Shown here piece after piece: positions 1 through 6,044 of a stretch of 7,213 nt of DNA (positions within the stretch are counted from its first letter, which is position 1; each line of letters begins with the position of its first letter). Location of the stretch: contig DMCZ01000183.1 of NCBI GenBank assembly GCA_003446655.1, positions 1-7,213 of the forward strand, in the 5' to 3' direction. The notes below the pieces were generated by a model that was not told the DNA's origin, did not search any database, and saw only the letters and a list, made by a program, of their open reading frames with translations. Made by a program: the position numbers and the translations under genes. Origin of the DNA: Thauera sp. (GTDB lineage: Bacteria > Pseudomonadota > Gammaproteobacteria > Burkholderiales > Rhodocyclaceae).

Positions 1-1761
1 CCGGACGCCCACACCTACATCCTCGGCAAGGATCTGCCGCTCGAGCAGACGATCGCCAACATGTCGAAGGTGCTGGCGGACCTGGGCATCAAGATCGAGA
101 TCGCGTCGTGGCGCAATCTGGTGCCCAACGTGTGGTCGCTGCACATCCGCGACGCGCATTCGCCGATGTGCTTCACCAACGGCAAGGGCGCGAGCAAGGA
201 GAGCGCGCTGGCCTCCGCCCTGGGCGAATACATCGAGCGGCTCAATTTCAACCACTTCTACAACGACCAGTTCTGGGGCGAGGACATCGCCAACGCGCCC
301 TTCGTGCATTACCCGGACGAGCGCTGGTTCAAGCCCGGCCGCAAGGATGCGCTGCCGGCCGGACTGCTCGACGAGCACTGCCTGCGCATCTACGACCCCG
401 AGGGCGAGCTGCGCGCCTCGCATCTGTACGACACCAACTCCGGCAACACCGCGCGCGGCATCTGCGCCCTGCCCTATGTGCGCCAGTCGGACGGCGCGGT
501 AGTGTATTTCCCGACCAACCTCACCGACAACCTGTTCCTCAGCAACGGCATGAGCGCCGGCAACACGCTGGCCGAGGCGCAGGTGCAGTGCCTGTCGGAG
601 ATCTTCGAGCGCGCGGTGAAGCGCGAGATCATCGAGGGCGAGATCGCGCTGCCCGACGTGCCGGCCGAGGTGCTGGCGAAGTATCCCGGCATCGTCGCGG
701 GCATCGAGGAACTGGAACGGCAGGGCTTTCCGGTGCTGGTGAAGGATGCGTCGCTGGGCGGGGTGTATCCGGTGATGTGCGTCGCCCTGATGAACCCGCG
801 CACCGGCGGTGTGTTCGTCTCGTTCGGCGCGCACCCGAGCATGGAGGTGGCGCTCGAGCGCAGCCTGACCGAACTGCTGCAGGGACGCAGCTTCGAGGGC
901 CTGAACGACCTGCCGCCGCCGACCTTCGAGACCGCCGTCGTCACCGACCCGCACAACTACGTCGAGCACTTCATCGATTCCAGCGGCGTGGTGTCGTGGC
1001 GCTTCTTCAGCGCGCGCGCGGATCACGACTTCGTCGAGTGGGACTTCTCCGGCCACGGCGAGAACTCCAACGCCGACGAGGCCGCGACCCTGTTCGGCAT
1101 CCTCGCGGAGATGGGCAAGGAGGTGTACGTGGCGGTGCGCGACCAGCTCGGCGCCATCGCCTGCCGCATCCTGGTGCCGGGGTATTCCGAGGTCTATCCG
1201 GTGGACGACCTGATCTGGGACAACACCAACAAGGCGCTGCGCTTCCGCGAGGACATCCTGAACCTGCACCGCCTCGACGACGACGCCCTGGAGGCCTTGC
1301 TCGAGCGCCTGGAAGAGAGCGAGCTCGACGACTACACCGACATCATCACGCTGATCGGCATCGAGTTCGACGAGAACACGGTGTGGGGCCAGCTCACGAT
1401 TCTGGAGCTGAAGCTGCTGATCAACCTCGCGCTGCAGCAGCTCGAGGAGGCGAAGGAGCGCGTCGAGGCCTTCCTGCAGTACAACGAGAACACCGTCGAG
1501 CGCGTGCTGTTCTACCAGGCCCTGAACGTGGTGCTGGAAGTGGTGCTGGACGACGAGATGGCGCTGGACGACTACGTCGCCAACTTCCGCCGCATGTTCG
1601 GCAACGCGCGCATGGACGCGGTGCTGGGGTCGGTGGACGGCAGCGTGCGCTTCTACGGGCTGACGCCGACGAGCATCAAGCTCGAGGGGCTGGATCGCCA
1701 CCAGCGGCTGATCGACAGCTACCGCAAGCTGCACGCGGCGCGGGCGAAGGTGGCGGGCTGA
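1..1761 (+). CDS. ycaO: YcaO domain protein, E. coli YcaO type (5' end cut by window edge)
   Basis: The frame is open from base 1, and the residues before the first in-window ATG (position 61) already match the E. coli YcaO N-terminus (YILGKDLPLEQTI against FIPGKDAALEDSI), so that ATG is internal and only a few codons are missing. The visible 586 residues equal the usual length of about 586. YcaO ATP-binding signatures are present: GEYIER (Glu76, Glu79, Arg80, counted from base 1), SNGMSAGNT followed by a Glu-rich helix ending EIFER (about 181-204), and ERSLTELLQGR (about 286-296). The acidic, helical C-terminal third (about 410-586) matches the extra domain of the E. coli protein. YcaO enzymes use ATP to activate amide backbones; E. 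coli YcaO is linked genetically to RimO-dependent methylthiolation of ribosomal protein S12, not to peptide antibiotics. No precursor peptide, dehydrogenase or TOMM partner is visible, and the Pro-rich C-terminus of azoline-forming YcaOs is absent. It is convergent with the antitoxin gene downstream. Confidence 0.93.
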   Translation, partial: PDAHTYILGKDLPLEQTIANMSKVLADLGIKIEIASWRNLVPNVWSLHIRDAHSPMCFTNGKGASKESALASALGEYIERLNFNHFYNDQFWGEDIANAPFVHYPDERWFKPGRKDALPAGLLDEHCLRIYDPEGELRASHLYDTNSGNTARGICALPYVRQSDGAVVYFPTNLTDNLFLSNGMSAGNTLAEAQVQCLSEIFERAVKREIIEGEIALPDVPAEVLAKYPGIVAGIEELERQGFPVLVKDASLGGVYPVMCVALMNPRTGGVFVSFGAHPSMEVALERSLTELLQGRSFEGLNDLPPPTFETAVVTDPHNYVEHFIDSSGVVSWRFFSARADHDFVEWDFSGHGENSNADEAATLFGILAEMGKEVYVAVRDQLGAIACRILVPGYSEVYPVDDLIWDNTNKALRFREDILNLHRLDDDALEALLERLEESELDDYTDIITLIGIEFDENTVWGQLTILELKLLINLALQQLEEAKERVEAFLQYNENTVERVLFYQALNVVLEVVLDDEMALDDYVANFRRMFGNARMDAVLGSVDGSVRFYGLTPTSIKLEGLDRHQRLIDSYRKLHAARAKVAG

Positions 1762-1789
1762 GCTGGGCGGTGGGGCGGCGCAGGCGACG

Positions 1790-1810
1790 CGTATCGAGCA
1801 CGAATCTCAG
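1790..1810 (-). pseudogene. Probable remnant of a PIN-domain (VapC) toxin start
   Basis: Read on the minus strand from 1810, the frame overlapping the antitoxin stop gives CTG-AGA-TTC-GTG-CTC-GAT-ACG, or L-R-F-V-L-D-T. PIN toxins paired with Phd-type antitoxins commonly begin M-x-F-V-L-D-x, where the Asp is the first catalytic residue, and they often start at an ATGA overlapping the antitoxin stop. Here the overlap reads CTGA instead of ATGA. Beyond codon 7 the frame continues with Arg/Pro-rich residues that do not resemble a PIN domain, and the ycaO stop codon follows within 28 bases. I infer a toxin deleted after its first codons, possibly with loss of its start codon. The match is only six or seven residues and could be chance. 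Confidence 0.4.
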
Positions 1811-2052
1811 GCTCGCCCCTCGTTGATCAGCGACTTGAGATCGGCACCGGGGACGCGCGGCGCGGCGCGCATGAACTGTTGCAACGCGTCCACGGCCGCC
1901 GCGGCATCCGCTTGCTTGCTGCCTTCAGCCGGAACCAGGTCGGCAACCGGCTCGCCACGCAGGGTGATCGTGTAGCGATTGCCTGCCTGCACGCCGCGGA
2001 GCAGTTCGGGCAGTTTGGTCTTGGCCTCGTATGCGCCGATTTCAAGGTTCAT
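1807..2052 (-). CDS. Phd/YefM-family type II antitoxin, apparently orphan
   Basis: This encodes 81 residues beginning MNLEIGAYEAKTKLPELL, the Phd/YefM N-terminal fold that dimerises and binds its own operator. It continues with the family pattern around residues 25-42 (RYTITLRGEPVADLVPAE). The C-terminal tail (about 60-81, ending DLKSLINEGRA) is the part that would wrap around a toxin. The start at 2052 is preferred over an in-frame ATG at 2133 because the family begins at the MNLEIGAYEAK segment and a GGAG Shine-Dalgarno (2059-2062) sits 6 nt upstream of it. Members ending in this D-L/I-K-x-L-I-x-E-G-R style are usually followed directly by a VapC PIN toxin. Here only 45 nt separate the stop from the ycaO stop, so no toxin gene fits. 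It may persist as a solitary autoregulator or an anti-addiction protein, or it may be decaying. Confidence 0.82.
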   Translation of the reverse strand: MNLEIGAYEAKTKLPELLRGVQAGNRYTITLRGEPVADLVPAEGSKQADAAAAVDALQQFMRAAPRVPGADLKSLINEGRA

Positions 2053-2066
2053 CGCGATCTCCGATT

Positions 2067-2094
2067 GATATAGACCAGTCCCAGCAGGCATCAA
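2067..2094 (-). promoter_or_regulatory. Candidate sigma-70 promoter for the Phd-type antitoxin
   Basis: On the minus strand TTGATG (2089-2094) and TATATC (2067-2072) are separated by 16 bp, a fair match to the sigma-70 consensus. The drawback is distance: transcription would begin near 2060, inside the Shine-Dalgarno, leaving a very short leader. The true promoter may therefore be elsewhere, or the gene may be read from the toxin operon upstream. Confidence 0.3.
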
Positions 2095-2109
2095 GGACTC
2101 CACCCCCGA

Positions 2110-2121
2110 CCGCAGCTGCGG
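2110..2121. repeat. 12-bp perfect palindrome CCGCAGCTGCGG
   Basis: A perfect self-complementary 12-mer lies in the 156-bp gap between the ParE-family toxin stop and the Phd antitoxin start. It could be an operator half-site or a chance GC-rich palindrome. There is no loop and no T-run, so it is not a terminator. Confidence 0.3.
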
Positions 2122-2208
2122 ACCTCGCGCCATCCTCGCCTTCCACCGACGCGACCCGCATGCTGTCGCCGCGTCGGCGAGTGACGGATGGCGCGTGCAG
2201 CCCGTCGT

Positions 2209-2499
2209 CTAGAACCCGGCTGCCCTCTGGTGCCTTACCGTCAATATCGTGACCTGGTCGCCATCGAACCGGTAGCGAACCACATAACCAGAATCACCGA
2301 ACTGTATCGGCCAGTCGCGGAACGCTTCGTCCATGTCCTCGACGACCCGCCCCACCTGGGGGTGCGTCGCCAGGATGTTCACGCCCTCACGAATCGCCCT
2401 CACCGCGCGTTGGGCTGCAGCAGGATTCTTGGCGGCCAGAAACCGATGCAAGCGCTGGACGCTGGCGAGCGCCGGTTCCGACCAGATCAGGCGAGGCAT
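2209..2499 (-). CDS. RelE/ParE-family type II toxin
   Basis: This encodes 96 residues, the normal size for the family. The N-terminal beta strand plus helical hairpin (about 1-42: PRLIWSEPALASVQRLHRFLAAKNPAAAQRA) is typical of ParE. A VGRVVEDMDEAFRDWPI segment follows (about 49-65), then the C-terminal sheet (about 71-91: GYVVRYRFDGDQVTILTVRHQR), where the conserved Arg and the V-R-H-x-R ending are family hallmarks. ParE members poison DNA gyrase, while RelE members cleave mRNA on the ribosome. The typical RelE catalytic residues are not evident, so the ParE type is more likely. Its ATG overlaps the antitoxin stop as ATGA (2498-2501 on the plus strand reads TCAT in reverse sense), giving translational coupling. 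No frameshift or truncation is seen. Confidence 0.88.
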   Translation of the reverse strand: MPRLIWSEPALASVQRLHRFLAAKNPAAAQRAVRAIREGVNILATHPQVGRVVEDMDEAFRDWPIQFGDSGYVVRYRFDGDQVTILTVRHQRAAGF

Positions 2500-2780
2500 C
2501 AGAGGTGCGCTCGGGGTGGCTCGACGTCGTTACCGGCCTCCAGTTCGGCCAGCCAGGCATCCGCCTCAGCGCCTGTGAGATGCAGGCCAGTGCTCTGAAA
2601 ATGCTCCCAGGCGTCGAGCGCTTCCTGGCGAAAGGCCTCGCGCTGCTCCTCACGCGTCACGTATTGCTCGATCGCCTCGCGCATCAACCAGTGCACCGGG
2701 CGGCGGCGCCGATCGGCCAGGCTGCGAACGCGCGCCTTCAGGGGTTCATCAAGACGTACCGAAACAGGGGTCGTAGCCAT
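2499..2780 (-). CDS. Ribbon-helix-helix (CopG/ParD-like) antitoxin
   Basis: This encodes 93 residues. The N-terminal ribbon-helix-helix runs over residues 1-45: a basic beta strand (TPVSVRLDEPLKARV), the helix RSLADRRRRPVHWLMREAI, then EQYVTREEQR. A helix of about 45-60 leads to a tail containing T-G-L-H-L-T-x-x-E-A-D-A-W-L-A-E-L-E-A-G, the toxin-binding part seen in this CopG-like antitoxin family. The protein should dimerise, bind its own promoter and neutralise the ParE-family toxin downstream. The start at 2780 has a strong AGGAG Shine-Dalgarno 7-8 nt upstream. The gene precedes its toxin and their ends overlap by 3-4 nt. The LysR gene on the same strand stops 76 nt upstream, but a good -10 lies in that gap, so the pair is probably transcribed independently. 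Confidence 0.88.
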   Translation of the reverse strand: MATTPVSVRLDEPLKARVRSLADRRRRPVHWLMREAIEQYVTREEQREAFRQEALDAWEHFQSTGLHLTGAEADAWLAELEAGNDVEPPRAHL

Positions 2781-2791
2781 GAGTAATCTCC

Positions 2792-2815
2792 TGTATTACA
2801 CCTGACTGCAGTATA
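2792..2815 (-). promoter_or_regulatory. Promoter and candidate operator of the RHH-ParE toxin-antitoxin operon
   Basis: On the minus strand a TATACT -10 hexamer (2810-2815) precedes the antitoxin ATG by about 29 nt, placing transcription start near 2803 and leaving a leader that holds the AGGAG ribosome site. No good -35 is seen 17 bp upstream. An 8-bp palindrome, ACTGCAGT (2805-2812), overlaps the -10, and TGTATTACA (2792-2800), a 4-bp-arm dyad, lies just downstream. Either could bind the ribbon-helix-helix antitoxin for autorepression. Confidence 0.45.
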
Positions 2816-2856
2816 GCTTTGGTTTGCGCGCGGGCCTTCCTTGTATGGGACGGATC

Positions 2857-3762
2857 CTACGGAAAGCGCCCGCCCTCCCCGAAGTACTCCACCAGCCGGT
2901 CGAACACCAGGCGGATGCGCGCCGCCACCGGGCCGCGCTGCGGGCGATACACCGACAGGCTCCACGGCTCGGGCGCCAGCTCGGGCAACACTTCAACCAG
3001 CCGCCCCGCGCGCAGGTGCGGCGCGGCGAGGTAGGCGGTGAGCTGGCCGAAGCCGACGCCGGCGAGCACCGCCTCGGCCTCGGCGCCGGTGTCGTCGGTG
3101 GCGAAGGTGGGCGTACGCGGCAGCCACTGCTGGCCGCCAGCCAGGAACCACGCCCACGGCCGTCCAGTGTTGGGGTCGATGGCGACCGTGGTGGGGCGCT
3201 CGGCCAGATCCTGCAGCGAGTCCGGCACACCGCAGCGCGCCACCAGATCAGGCGCGGCGACGATGTGGAAGGACACGCTCGACACCGCACGCGCGACGAA
3301 GCGGCTGTCGCGCAGCACGCCGACGCGGATGCCGATGTCGATCTGCTCATCGACCACGTCGGCGAACTGGTCCGAGAAGCGCAGGTCGAGCTGCAGCCCC
3401 GGATGCTGCGCGCACAGCTCGGCGAGCACCCGCATCAGCCCGTGGCGGCCGAGCGCCCGCGGCGCGGTGATGCGCACCAGGCCGGCAAGCTCGCTGTCGC
3501 GTGCCTGCTCGGCACGCTGAAAGATCGCATCCACTCCCTGCAGGCTCTGCCGCGCGCGCGCTGCAAGCTGTTCGCCCGATTCGGTGATGCGGTTGTGGCG
3601 GGTGTTGCGGTGAAAGAGCAGCTCGCCGACGTGGTCCTCCAGGTCTTTCACCGCGCGCGTGACGGCCTGCGGCGACACGCCCAGGCGCGTGGCGGCTTCC
3701 TTGAAGTTGCGCGATTCGGCAGCGGTACAGAAGATGCGCAGCATTTCCAGGCGGTTGAGCAT
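2857..3762 (-). CDS. LysR-family regulator divergent from frmA-fghA
   Basis: This encodes 301 residues, the usual LysR length. The N-terminal winged helix-turn-helix spans about 3-62, with the LysR pattern F-x-x-A-A-E-S-R-N-F-K-E-A-A-T-R-L-G-V-S-P-Q-A-V-T-R-A-V-K spread over 11-39. A linker helix (about 63-88) and the periplasmic-binding-protein-like effector domain (about 92-295) follow. The start at 3762 is chosen because the fold begins at MLNRLEMLRIF and a GGAG site lies 6 nt upstream. An in-frame GTG at 3798 would add 12 Pro-rich residues without a clear ribosome site. The divergent position next to frmA-fghA and the LysR-type dyads between them indicate that it controls this detoxification operon and itself. 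From memory, a LysR beside adhC-fghA in Pseudomonas aeruginosa (GfnR) has this role. The effector cannot be read from the sequence; a formaldehyde-glutathione adduct is a guess. Confidence 0.9.
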   Translation of the reverse strand: MLNRLEMLRIFCTAAESRNFKEAATRLGVSPQAVTRAVKDLEDHVGELLFHRNTRHNRITESGEQLAARARQSLQGVDAIFQRAEQARDSELAGLVRITAPRALGRHGLMRVLAELCAQHPGLQLDLRFSDQFADVVDEQIDIGIRVGVLRDSRFVARAVSSVSFHIVAAPDLVARCGVPDSLQDLAERPTTVAIDPNTGRPWAWFLAGGQQWLPRTPTFATDDTGAEAEAVLAGVGFGQLTAYLAAPHLRAGRLVEVLPELAPEPWSLSVYRPQRGPVAARIRLVFDRLVEYFGEGGRFP

Positions 3763-3799
3763 GCTCGGCTCCGGGCGTGGCGAAAGAGGTGCAGCCACA

Positions 3800-3824
3800 C
3801 AGTATTCCAGCCAAAGGAATACTG
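3800..3824. promoter_or_regulatory. LysR recognition dyad with T-N11-A core
   Basis: CAGTATTCC (3800-3808) and GGAATACTG (3816-3824) form a perfect inverted repeat with 9-bp arms around a 7-nt spacer. Its inner TCC-N7-GGA gives the T-N11-A signature of LysR binding sites. It lies 37 bp upstream of the LysR start codon and would serve as the high-affinity recognition site. A minus-strand TGG-AATACT (an extended -10 type element) is embedded in the left arm, so occupancy would probably also repress the LysR gene. Confidence 0.72.
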
Positions 3825-3836
3825 AAATCTGAAATT

Positions 3837-3851
3837 ATCCATTTATCGGAT
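3837..3851. promoter_or_regulatory. Second LysR half-dyad (candidate activation site)
   Basis: ATCC-N7-GGAT repeats the TCC-N7-GGA spacing of the stronger dyad. Its centre (3844) is 32 bp, about three helical turns, from the first centre (3812). LysR tetramers typically bind such a recognition plus activation pair, the second lying near the -35 of the target gene. Between the two lies a tandem direct repeat CTGAAAT-CTGAAAT (3822-3835). Confidence 0.5.
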
Positions 3852-3870
3852 TTAGCCGCATACGGATACT
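3842..3870 (+). promoter_or_regulatory. Weak candidate frmA promoter
   Basis: GATACT (3865-3870) resembles a -10, with a poor -35 (TTTATC, 3842-3847) at 17 bp. The poor -35 overlapping the second LysR dyad is what an activator-dependent promoter would look like. Transcription would begin near 3877, leaving about 40 nt of leader. The hexamers are weak, so this is tentative. Confidence 0.3.
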
Positions 3871-3916
3871 TTCAGGGTCGCGGGCCGTGCGCCCGCTTGC
3901 TTCCAGGAATCCCGCC

Positions 3917-5032
3917 ATGACCATCAAATCGCGCGCCGCCGTGGCCTTCGGCCCCAACCAGCCCCTGCAGATCGTCGAAGTGGATGTCGAACCGCCGAAA
4001 AAGGGCGAGGTGCTGGTGCGCATCGTCGCTACCGGCGTGTGCCACACCGACGCCTTCACGCTGTCGGGCGACGACCCCGAGGGCATCTTCCCGTCCATCC
4101 TCGGCCACGAGGGCGGCGGCATCGTCGAGGCGGTGGGCGAAGGCGTGACCTCGCTCGCGGTCGGCGACCATGTGATCCCGCTGTACACCGCCGAATGCCG
4201 CGAGTGCAAGTTCTGCAAGTCGGGCAAGACCAACCTGTGCCAGGCGGTGCGCGCCACCCAGGGCAAGGGCCTGATGCCCGACGGCACCACGCGCTTTTCC
4301 TACCAGGGCCAGCCGATCTACCACTACATGGGCACCTCGACCTTCTCGGAATACACCGTGGTGCCCGAGATCTCGCTCGCGAAGATCGACAAGGACGCCC
4401 CGCTCGACAAGGTCTGCCTGCTCGGCTGCGGCGTCACCACCGGCATCGGCGCGGTGCTCAACACCGCCAAGGTGGAAGAAGGCGCGACCGTCGCCATCTT
4501 CGGCCTCGGCGGCATCGGCCTGGCGGCGATCATCGGCGCGAAGATGGCCAAGGCCTCGCGCATCATCGCCATCGACATCAACCCGGCCAAGTTCGACATC
4601 GCGAAGAAGCTGGGCGCGACCGACTTCGTCAATCCTAAGGATTACGACAAGCCGATCCAGGACGTGATCGTCGAGCTGACCGACGGCGGCGTCGATTACT
4701 CCTTCGAGTGCGTGGGCAACGTCAAGCTGATGCGCGCCGCGCTCGAGTGCTGCCACAAGGGCTGGGGCGAATCGACCATCATCGGCGTGGCCGGCGCGGG
4801 GCAGGAGATCAGCACCCGGCCGTTCCAGCTCGTCACCGGCCGCGTCTGGCGCGGCAGCGCCTTCGGCGGCGTCAAGGGCCGCACCGAGCTGCCGAGCTAC
4901 GTGCAGAAGGCGCAGAAGGGCGAGATCCCGCTCGACGATTTCATCACCCACACCATGCCGCTCGAGGACATCAACAAGGCGTTCGATCTGATGCACGAGG
5001 GCAAGAGCATCCGCACGGTGATCCACTTCTGA
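3917..5032 (+). CDS. frmA: S-(hydroxymethyl)glutathione dehydrogenase / class III alcohol dehydrogenase
   Basis: Also called adhC or GSH-FDH. It oxidises S-hydroxymethylglutathione, formed from formaldehyde and glutathione, with NAD+ to S-formylglutathione in the cytoplasm; family members can also reduce S-nitrosoglutathione. The 371 residues match the class III length. Catalytic zinc ligands are Cys42 (GVCHTD), His64 with Glu65 (GHEGGG) and Cys171 (LLGCGVTTG). The structural zinc is held by Cys94, Cys97, Cys100 and Cys108. The Rossmann loop is GLGGIG (196-201), with Asp220 expected to bind NAD ribose. The class III-specific stretch RATQGKGLMPDGTTRF and then HYMGTSTFSEYTV (about 112-147) separates it from ordinary ethanol dehydrogenases. 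The start at 3917 has AGGA (3905-3908) 8 nt upstream; a GTG at 3887 would add 10 residues without family support. It is first in an operon with fghA (88-nt gap) and divergent from the LysR gene. Confidence 0.97.
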   Translation: MTIKSRAAVAFGPNQPLQIVEVDVEPPKKGEVLVRIVATGVCHTDAFTLSGDDPEGIFPSILGHEGGGIVEAVGEGVTSLAVGDHVIPLYTAECRECKFCKSGKTNLCQAVRATQGKGLMPDGTTRFSYQGQPIYHYMGTSTFSEYTVVPEISLAKIDKDAPLDKVCLLGCGVTTGIGAVLNTAKVEEGATVAIFGLGGIGLAAIIGAKMAKASRIIAIDINPAKFDIAKKLGATDFVNPKDYDKPIQDVIVELTDGGVDYSFECVGNVKLMRAALECCHKGWGESTIIGVAGAGQEISTRPFQLVTGRVWRGSAFGGVKGRTELPSYVQKAQKGEIPLDDFITHTMPLEDINKAFDLMHEGKSIRTVIHF

Positions 5033-5048
5033 TCCAGCAGCAGTCGAA

Positions 5049-5085
5049 GCGCGCGGCCTTGCTCCCTGAGAGCCCGGCCGCGCGC
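5049..5085 (+). promoter_or_regulatory. GC-rich intercistronic hairpin between frmA and fghA
   Basis: GCGCGCGGCC (5049-5058) pairs perfectly with GGCCGCGCGC (5076-5085). Inside the 17-nt loop, GCTC (5061-5064) can pair with GAGC (5070-5073), extending the stem to 14 bp in total after a small internal bulge. It begins 16 nt after the frmA stop and is followed by CCCCTTTCC, not a clean T-run, so it is a poor intrinsic terminator. It could cause partial termination or protect the 3' end of an frmA message, giving frmA in excess over fghA. Function is inferred only from structure and place. Confidence 0.55.
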
Positions 5086-5120
5086 CCCTTTCCGACCCTA
5101 CTTTGCCCGGAGGCATGGCG

Positions 5121-5969
5121 ATGAGCCTGGAAATCCTCAGCACCCAGAAGAGCTTCGGCGGCTGGCACAAGCGCGTCCGCCACCATTCGCAGACGCTCGA
5201 TTGCGACATGGTCTTCGCCGTCTACCTGCCGCCGCAGGCAGAACAGCCGGGCGCGCGCCTGCCGGTGCTGTACTGGCTGTCGGGGCTGACCTGCACCGAC
5301 GAGAACTTCATGCAGAAGGCGGGCGCCCAGCGCATGGCGGCCGAGCTCGGGCTGATCATCGTCGCCCCCGACACCAGCCCGCGCGGCGCCGACGTCCCCG
5401 GCGACCCGGACGGCGCGTGGGACTTCGGCCACGGCGCCGGCTTCTATGTGAACGCCACCCAGGCACCGTGGTCGCAGCACTACCGCATGCACGACTACGT
5501 GGTCGAGGAGTTGCCGGCGCTGATCGAGGCGAACTTCCCCGCCTCCGACCAGCGCGGCATCAGCGGCCACTCAATGGGCGGCCACGGCGCGCTGGTGTGC
5601 GCGCTGCGCCACCCGGGGCGCTACCGCTCGGTGTCGGCGTTCGCGCCGATCGTCAATCCGATGAACTGCCCCTGGGGCGAGAAGGCGTTCTCGCGCTACC
5701 TCGGCGAGGATCGCACGCAGTGGCGCGAGTGGGATGCGTGCGAACTGATCGCGCAGGCCAGCGAGCGCCTGCCGCTGCTGGTCGATCAGGGCGAAGCCGA
5801 CGGCTTTCTGACTGAGCAGCTCAAGCCCGAGGCCCTGCAGGCCGCCGCCACCGCCGCCGGCCACCCGCTGACGCTGCGCCTGCAGCCGGGCTACGACCAC
5901 AGCTACTACTTCATCGCCAGCTTCATCGAGGATCACCTGCGGCATCACGCCCGTGCGCTGGCGGGGTAG
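5121..5969 (+). CDS. fghA: S-formylglutathione hydrolase
   Basis: This hydrolyses S-formylglutathione to formate and glutathione, completing the pathway begun by FrmA; it is the equivalent of E. coli FrmB/YeiG. The 282 residues are close to the usual 277-280. It has the esterase D-like alpha/beta-hydrolase fold: N-terminal S-x-G-G-W-H-K-R (about 11-18), LYWLSGLTCTDENFMQKAGAQ (about 50-70, oxyanion region), the nucleophile elbow GHSMGGHG (Ser151), the acid at Asp227 (GEADGFL) and the base at His260 (PGYDHSYYFIASFI). The start at 5121 is chosen because GGAGG (5109-5113) lies 7 nt upstream and MSLEILSTQKSFGGW is the family N-terminus. ATG 5115 is too close to that site and TTG 5103 precedes it. 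It is second in the frmA operon, 88 nt downstream, with a hairpin in the gap. It is intact. Confidence 0.97.
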   Translation: MSLEILSTQKSFGGWHKRVRHHSQTLDCDMVFAVYLPPQAEQPGARLPVLYWLSGLTCTDENFMQKAGAQRMAAELGLIIVAPDTSPRGADVPGDPDGAWDFGHGAGFYVNATQAPWSQHYRMHDYVVEELPALIEANFPASDQRGISGHSMGGHGALVCALRHPGRYRSVSAFAPIVNPMNCPWGEKAFSRYLGEDRTQWREWDACELIAQASERLPLLVDQGEADGFLTEQLKPEALQAAATAAGHPLTLRLQPGYDHSYYFIASFIEDHLRHHARALAG

Positions 5970-6009
5970 GCTCCTGCACCTTGAGAGTCATCAAAACACG
6001 CATCGACTG

Positions 6010-6027
6010 GTGCTATATTTGATGCAC
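6010..6027 (+). promoter_or_regulatory. Promoter and candidate operator of vapBC
   Basis: TGCTATATT (6011-6019) is an extended -10 element (TG-n-TATATT) about 26 nt upstream of the vapB start, with no good -35 at the right distance (TTGAGA at 5981 is too far). GTGC (6010-6013) and GCAC (6024-6027) form a small dyad around the -10, and ATCAAA (5990-5995) with TTTGAT (6018-6023) forms a wider one. Such overlaps suit autorepression by VapB or VapBC. Confidence 0.45.
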
Positions 6028-6044
6028 ACTCACAGGAGCTCTCC

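Noticed and set aside
1..1761. Reading the YcaO gene as part of a thiazole/oxazole-modified peptide (TOMM) cluster
   Set aside because: The sequence follows the E. coli YcaO type along its whole length, lacks a Pro-rich C-terminus, and has no precursor or dehydrogenase gene in the window.
108..1826. A 572-residue plus-strand open frame overlapping ycaO
   Set aside because: It is an Arg/Ala/Gly-rich out-of-frame reading of the GC-rich ycaO gene with no recognisable domain; the ycaO frame matches a known family end to end.
2053..2133. An upstream in-frame ATG extending the Phd antitoxin by 27 residues
   Set aside because: The extension has no family match, whereas the ATG at 2052 has a GGAG site 6 nt upstream and the canonical N-terminus.
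2166..2180. TCGCC-GCGTC-GGCGA stem-loop after the ParE-family toxin gene, as a terminator
   Set aside because: The stem is only 5 bp with no T-run on the minus strand; such short GC stems are expected by chance in this composition.
2824..3825. A 333-residue plus-strand open frame antisense to the LysR gene
   Set aside because: The composition is Arg/Ala/His-rich without a fold signature, and the opposite strand encodes a full-length LysR protein.
3872..5209. A 445-residue minus-strand open frame antisense to frmA and the start of fghA
   Set aside because: It mirrors the third-position GC bias of frmA, has low-complexity Ala/Asp/His composition and no domain, and has no ribosome site. It is a shadow of the dehydrogenase gene.
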